This document shows, in pieces, positions 60,640-64,000 of a DNA stretch of 64,000 nucleotides. Position 1 is the first letter of the stretch. Each line of letters starts with the position of its first letter. Position numbers and translations under genes: made by a program. Location of the stretch: positions 2,104,369 to 2,168,368 of the forward strand of contig JAWPML010000001.1 in the NCBI GenBank assembly GCA_033344915.1, written 5' to 3'. A model generated the notes under the pieces. It did not search any database and had not been told where the DNA came from. It saw only the letters and a list, made by a program, of their open reading frames with translations. This stretch comes from Acidimicrobiales bacterium. Its GTDB lineage: Bacteria > Actinomycetota > Acidimicrobiia > Acidimicrobiales > Aldehydirespiratoraceae.

Positions 60640-60831
60640 CTAGCTCGTCTCGATCTCGTCGAGGAGCGCCCGCAGGTCCTCCTCCACATGGCGCAGCCGG
60701 GTGGTGACGTCGCGCAGGCGAGCGAGCAGCGCCATCGCCTCCTCGCGCTTCAGGGCGTCCGCGCCGGCCGGAAGCATCGCCAGGGAGCGGCGGAGGTGTT
60801 CGATTTCGTGGTCCCGGTCGAACTGCAGCAT
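60640..60831 (-). CDS. 63-residue coiled-coil protein under a LexA box
   Basis: 63 residues: MLQFDRDHEIEHLRRSLAML, then a charged heptad-like helix ALKREEAMALLARLRDVTTR and HVEEDLRALLDEIETS. It is predicted entirely helical, most likely a coiled coil, with no membrane segment or motif. The start at 60831 (or a GTG one codon upstream) is 13 bp from an exact LexA box, shared with the divergent SDR. Unknown function; it could be a DNA-damage-induced regulator or partner protein. Confidence 0.6.
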   Translation of the reverse strand: MLQFDRDHEIEHLRRSLAMLPAGADALKREEAMALLARLRDVTTRLRHVEEDLRALLDEIETS

Positions 60832-60843
60832 CACCGCATCGTA

Positions 60844-60859
60844 GCGAACGTGTGTTCGC
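60844..60859. promoter_or_regulatory. LexA (SOS) box in a divergent promoter
   Basis: GCGAACGTGTGTTCGC, an exact GAAC-N4-GTTC site with one extra palindromic G-C pair on each side. It lies 13 bp from the start of the 63-residue coiled-coil gene and 28 bp from the SDR start. Confidence 0.72.
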
Positions 60860-60886
60860 TCGCAAGTCCGTCGTAAGGTGACCGCC

Positions 60887-61717
60887 ATGACAGTGGAAAT
60901 CGACTTCTCCGGACGCACCGCGCTCGTGGTGGGCGGCGGTGGCGGCGGCATCGGCACCGCGATGTGTCGGCGCCTGGCCGAGGCCGGGGCCGACGTCATC
61001 GCGGTGAGTGCCGTGGCCGAACATCTCGAGGCGACGGTCGCGGACGTCGAGGCGATCGGACGTCGGGCGTCCGCCCAGGTCGCCGACGTGACCGACTTCG
61101 ACGCCCTGCGGGCCGCCATCGACCGGGGGGCCGAGGCGGTCGGGCCGGCCGATCTGCTGGTGAACGTCGTGGGCGGCGCGCCGCCCGAACACTGGCACCG
61201 TCTCGACGACTTCCCGATCGAGTCGTTCGATCATCTGATGACGACGAACCTGCGGTATGCGTTCATCGCCTGCCAACACGTGGCCGCGGCAATGATCGAC
61301 CGCGGTGCCACCGGCGCCATGGTGAACATCTCGTCGATCGCGAGCCGGGGACAGCCCCTGCTGTCGGCCTACGGCGCGGCGAAGGCGGGGCTCGACTCGC
61401 TCACCCGCTCGATGGCGATGGAGTGGGGGCGCCACGGCATCCGGGCCAACACCCTCGCGCCGGGCACCATCAACACGCCCCGCTCGGGGCGCGACCCCGA
61501 CGAGGTCGACCCACTGGCCGAGGCGATCACCCTGCGCCGGCGCGGCCGCCCGGGCGACATCGCCGATGTCGCCCTCTTCCTCCTGTCGGACCTGGCGAGC
61601 TATGTCACCGGCCAGACCATCGACGTGGACGGCGGCCCGAGCCGCGGCGCCCTCGACGACCACGACCTCCCCATCTTCGTCACGAACGAAGCCATCCGCA
61701 CCCGCTTCGAACGCTGA
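60887..61717 (+). CDS. Short-chain dehydrogenase/reductase
   Basis: 276 residues. Cofactor loop ALVVGGGGGGIGTAMCRRLA, NVVGGAPPE in place of the usual N-N-A-G, Ser in VNISSIASRG, Tyr/Lys in SAYGAAKAGLDSLTRSMAM, and the late APGTINTPRSGRD and GQTIDVDGG. The first two signature motifs are slightly divergent but functional-looking. Start ATG at 60887 with a weak AAGG. The promoter contains the LexA box, so DNA damage may affect it. Confidence 0.88.
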   Translation: MTVEIDFSGRTALVVGGGGGGIGTAMCRRLAEAGADVIAVSAVAEHLEATVADVEAIGRRASAQVADVTDFDALRAAIDRGAEAVGPADLLVNVVGGAPPEHWHRLDDFPIESFDHLMTTNLRYAFIACQHVAAAMIDRGATGAMVNISSIASRGQPLLSAYGAAKAGLDSLTRSMAMEWGRHGIRANTLAPGTINTPRSGRDPDEVDPLAEAITLRRRGRPGDIADVALFLLSDLASYVTGQTIDVDGGPSRGALDDHDLPIFVTNEAIRTRFER

Positions 61718-61738
61718 CCCCCCCACCCACCGTCCCGC

Positions 61739-61787
61739 GTTCTGTGAGTAGAAGTCAGCACGGGGTGCTGACTTCTACTCACAGAAC
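61739..61787. terminator. 23-bp perfect inverted repeat after the SDR gene
   Basis: Two perfectly complementary 23-nt arms (61739-61761 and 61765-61787) with a 3-nt loop GGG, 22 bp past the SDR stop. The stem is far longer and less GC-rich than a typical terminator here, and no U-tract follows, so it may be a repeat element used as a terminator. Confidence 0.65.
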
Positions 61788-61801
61788 ACTCAGCGGGGGA
61801 C

Positions 61802-61833
61802 GAATGGACATGGGGTCAGACGCCTGTCCATTC
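61802..61833. repeat. GGGGTCAGAC-type palindrome upstream of the cyclase gene
   Basis: 9-bp arms GAATGGACA/TGTCCATTC enclosing TGGGGTCAGACGCC. The core GGGGTCAGAC recurs (as its complement GTCTGACCCC) in the palindrome at 62785-62820, so the cyclase gene is flanked by related sequences. Confidence 0.6.
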
Positions 61834-61840
61834 TTGGCCC

Positions 61841-62773
61841 ATGACCGATGAGTGGACACCGGATCGCATGCGATCCGTTTTCGAGAGCGTGAAGAACTGG
61901 GGCCGGTGGGGTGACGACGACGAAGCGGGTGCGCTCAACCTGATCACGCCGGCCAAGCGGCTGGAGGCGGCGGCTGCGGTGCAGCGGGGCGAGACCGTGA
62001 GCTGTTCGCTCCCGTTGGCCGTCCGGCCGGCGGCCGACAACCCCCATCCCGCCCTGCACATGATGGTGCGCGGCGGTGACGACTGCCTGATCCCCGGCAC
62101 GGACTTCGAGACGACGATGGACTTCGTCGGCGTGGCGTTCCACGGCATGGCCACCAGCCACATCGATGCGCTCTGTCATGTGTTCGTCGACGGCCAGATG
62201 TACAACGGCTTCGCCGGCACGGAGGTGAAGAGCACCGGGGCCCGGCACGGCAGCATCATGTGCGCGAGCGACGGCGTCGTGTCCCGCGGCGTGCTGCTCG
62301 ACATCCCCCGCACGAACGGCGTCGACTGGCTCGACAAGCACCATGCGATCACGATCGCCGAGCTGGAGGCCGCCGAGCAGGCGCAGGGCGTGCAGGTGTC
62401 CGAGGGCGACATCCTGCTCGTCGCGACCGGCCGGGATGCGCTGCGTCGCGCCGAAGGCGCCTGGGTGCCCTGGCAGGGACTCGCCGGGCTCCACGCGGAG
62501 TGCATCGAGTGGATCCACGACCGCGGGGTCGCCGTCCTCGGCGCCGATGGCGTGTCCGACGCCCTCCCCGGCCTCGGCCTCGACGGCTGGTTCATGCCCG
62601 TGCACCAGTGCGCCCTCGTCGCGATGGGCGTGCACCTGCTCGACAACCTCTGCCTGGAGCGACTGATGGCCGCCTGCGCCGATGCCGGTCAGTGGACCTT
62701 CCAGTTCACCGTCGCGCCGCTCCACGTCGAAGGCGGCACCGGTTCACCCGTGAACGCCATCGCGATGCTCTGA
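61841..62773 (+). CDS. Cyclase-family (KynB-like) metal-dependent hydrolase
   Basis: 310 residues. Zinc-binding H-x-D-x-x-x-H motif in GMATSHIDALCHVF, FAGTEVKSTGARHGSI, RGVLLDIPRTNGVDWL, and a late GVSDALPGLGLDGWFMPVHQ. The family includes kynurenine formamidase and isatin hydrolase. No tryptophan-pathway gene adjoins, so the substrate is unassigned. The longer form of the protein (~310) resembles the 'cyclase family' of actinobacteria more than KynB proper (~210). Confidence 0.86.
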   Translation: MTDEWTPDRMRSVFESVKNWGRWGDDDEAGALNLITPAKRLEAAAAVQRGETVSCSLPLAVRPAADNPHPALHMMVRGGDDCLIPGTDFETTMDFVGVAFHGMATSHIDALCHVFVDGQMYNGFAGTEVKSTGARHGSIMCASDGVVSRGVLLDIPRTNGVDWLDKHHAITIAELEAAEQAQGVQVSEGDILLVATGRDALRRAEGAWVPWQGLAGLHAECIEWIHDRGVAVLGADGVSDALPGLGLDGWFMPVHQCALVAMGVHLLDNLCLERLMAACADAGQWTFQFTVAPLHVEGGTGSPVNAIAML

Positions 62774-62784
62774 CCGGCCAGCGG

Positions 62785-62820
62785 GAGAAAGTACGGGGGT
62801 CTGACCCCGTGTACTTTCTC
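62785..62820. terminator. Bidirectional hairpin between convergent genes
   Basis: Outer arms GAGAAAGTAC (62785-62794) and GTACTTTCTC (62811-62820), inner GGGGTC/GACCCC pair. It sits between the cyclase stop and the ferritin-like stop and overlaps the latter by two bases, so it can end both transcripts. Confidence 0.7.
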
Positions 62821-64000
62821 AGGCGGAGGCGCGGTCGGCGGCGACGAAATCGAGGTCGTCGTATTCCTCGCCGGTGTCCTCGAGGTGTTCGAACTCGATG
62901 ACGCCCATCTCCTCGAAGCGCTCCCGCAGCCAGCCCTTCTCACCTTCCTTGGTGACGCCGGCGTCGAGCAGGCCGAGCTTCTTGCAGTTCGGCACGATCT
63001 TCGAGAACAGGAGCTGTTGGAAGAGGATGCGGCCGGGGTCCTGCTGGATCAGCGGGATGAGCGGCGCGACGTCGATGTCGTAGCGCTGCCACACCTCCTG
63101 CTGGAGGAAGCGGTCCCGCATGCGCACGGCCGCCTCGAACGCGAACTCCTGACGCTCACGGAGCTCGGCGGCGGTGAGGCTGCCGTAGTACTCCTCGAGG
63201 CTGAGGACGCCGAACGCCACATGACGGGCCTCGTCGCTCATGACGTAGCGCAGCAGCTGCTTGAGCAGCGGCTCGCTCGTGGTCTGGTGGAGCATGCCGA
63301 ATGCGGCGAGGGCCAGACCCTCGACCATGATCTGCATGCCGAGATAGGTCATGTCCCAACGGCTGTCGTTGATGATGTCGTCGAGCAGCATCCGCAGGTG
63401 GGCGTTGATCGGGTAGTTGCCCTCGAGCTTCTCGTCGAGATACCGGGAGAAGACCTCGACGTGGCGGGCCTCGTCGACCACCTGGGTGGCGGCGTAGTAC
63501 TTCGCGTCGATCCACGGCACGGTCTCGACGATCTTCGCGGTGCAGAGCAGGGCGCCCTGCTCGCCGTGCATGAACTGGCTCAGGAGGTGGTTCTGCGCCT
63601 CGATGCCGAACTCCAGGAACTCCTTGTCGCCCCAGTTCTTCAGCGGCGTGTCGGAGAGGTCGAACGGCGGCGCGAGCTCGTCGGAGCCGCTGATCGCGAG
63701 ATTCTGGTCGCGGACCATCTTCTCGATGTCGACGTCGAGCTCCCACGGCAGATCGGTGGTGGCGTTCCACTGCGAGGTCTTGGCCTTCTCGTAGAGCTTG
63801 TCGAGCTTGGCCCGCTCGCCCTTGTCGTAGCCCCAGGTGAAGATCGCGTCGGCGTTGTCCTGCACCGCATGGACGACGTCGGTCTCGTCGAGGGTGGTGA
63901 CGGCGAGGATCGCTTCGGCGTCGTTCAGGTCGGCACGGCCGATGATCTGCTCGTTGTCACGCATCTTGCTGCGGATGCCTTCGGTCATCGTCATGGACAC
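62819..64000 (-). CDS. Ferritin-like diiron protein, 5' end at the window edge
   Basis: At least 390 residues. Two diiron half-sites are visible: ATQVVDEARHVEVFSRYL and RYVMSDEARHVAFGVLSL (E-x-x-H), with earlier Glu in EFLEFGIEAQNHLLSQFMHG. The four-helix fold resembles ribonucleotide-reductase-like and AurF-type oxygenases; the reaction is unknown. The frame stays open to base 64000; ATG codons at 63994 and 63988 may be the true start, or it extends further. Confidence 0.8.
   Translation of the reverse strand: MSMTMTEGIRSKMRDNEQIIGRADLNDAEAILAVTTLDETDVVHAVQDNADAIFTWGYDKGERAKLDKLYEKAKTSQWNATTDLPWELDVDIEKMVRDQNLAISGSDELAPPFDLSDTPLKNWGDKEFLEFGIEAQNHLLSQFMHGEQGALLCTAKIVETVPWIDAKYYAATQVVDEARHVEVFSRYLDEKLEGNYPINAHLRMLLDDIINDSRWDMTYLGMQIMVEGLALAAFGMLHQTTSEPLLKQLLRYVMSDEARHVAFGVLSLEEYYGSLTAAELRERQEFAFEAAVRMRDRFLQQEVWQRYDIDVAPLIPLIQQDPGRILFQQLLFSKIVPNCKKLGLLDAGVTKEGEKGWLRERFEEMGVIEFEHLEDTGEEYDDLDFVAADRASA

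Overview
High-GC (visibly about 65-70%) bacterial chromosome from a free-living actinobacterium, most likely an Acidimicrobiia-like lineage. The inference rests on tRNA genes without encoded CCA, an SOS-controlled DUF222/13E12 HNH endonuclease gene, actinobacterial GAAC-N4-GTTC LexA boxes, acyl reductase-HAD fusions, frequent GTG starts, leaderless-looking genes, and the mix of P450, LLM flavin oxidoreductase, SDR and cyclase genes. No rRNA gene or CRISPR array was seen.

Layout. 1-9.2 kb: ordinary genes, namely a DMT exporter fragment, a Flp pilin, an FAH hydrolase with an MBL hydrolase, a VOC protein, a parDE toxin-antitoxin pair, a heterodimeric ABC exporter and a PQQ-propeller lipoprotein. 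9.3-23.0 kb: an accessory island. It holds a 2193-residue secreted Rhs/YD-repeat polymorphic-toxin protein with an unrecognised C-terminal tip and a small two-TM protein 11 nt downstream (candidate immunity protein). Around these lie two-TM orphan genes, an intact IS256-family element, scrambled IS3 and IS256 fragments, a serine-recombinase remnant, and a nucleotidyltransferase gene whose halves are 11.8 kb apart and share an exact 43-bp repeat. The right edge is an intact tRNA-Val(CAC) gene; its 3' 46 bp are duplicated at 18753, a typical attachment-site signature.

23-34 kb: a TetR/SIP unit, an amidase, a phosphotransferase, a zinc-ribbon protein, the SOS-box HNH gene, murF and ddl (peptidoglycan precursor synthesis), and a DegT aminotransferase. 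34.1-39.3 kb: a TetR gene with a perfect 20-bp operator, divergent from a three-gene lipid-type operon: fatty acyl reductase-HAD fusion, LarA-like (DUF2088) protein, PlsC-like acyltransferase. 39-50 kb: central metabolism, with aconitase and its GntR neighbour, a TTTEPP-repeat membrane protein, LysR, an acyl-CoA carboxylase beta-type subunit and citrate synthase. 50-59 kb: sulfotransferase, P450, PhzF-like protein, quinone oxidoreductase, then a four-gene minus-strand unit gntR-aceK-SDR-acyltransferase/SGNH. AceK (isocitrate dehydrogenase kinase/phosphatase) is unexpected outside Proteobacteria. 59-64 kb: chorismate mutase, tRNA-Val(GAC), tRNA-Cys, a hydrolase, a tiny coiled-coil gene divergent from an SDR across a second LexA box, a cyclase-family gene flanked by palindromes, and a ferritin-like diiron protein running off the window end.

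The parts most worth follow-up are the Rhs/immunity island with its nested insertion history, the acyl reductase/LarA-like/PlsC operon, the aceK operon, and the LexA-box micro-gene. All functional calls are from reading the sequence; no database search was run.
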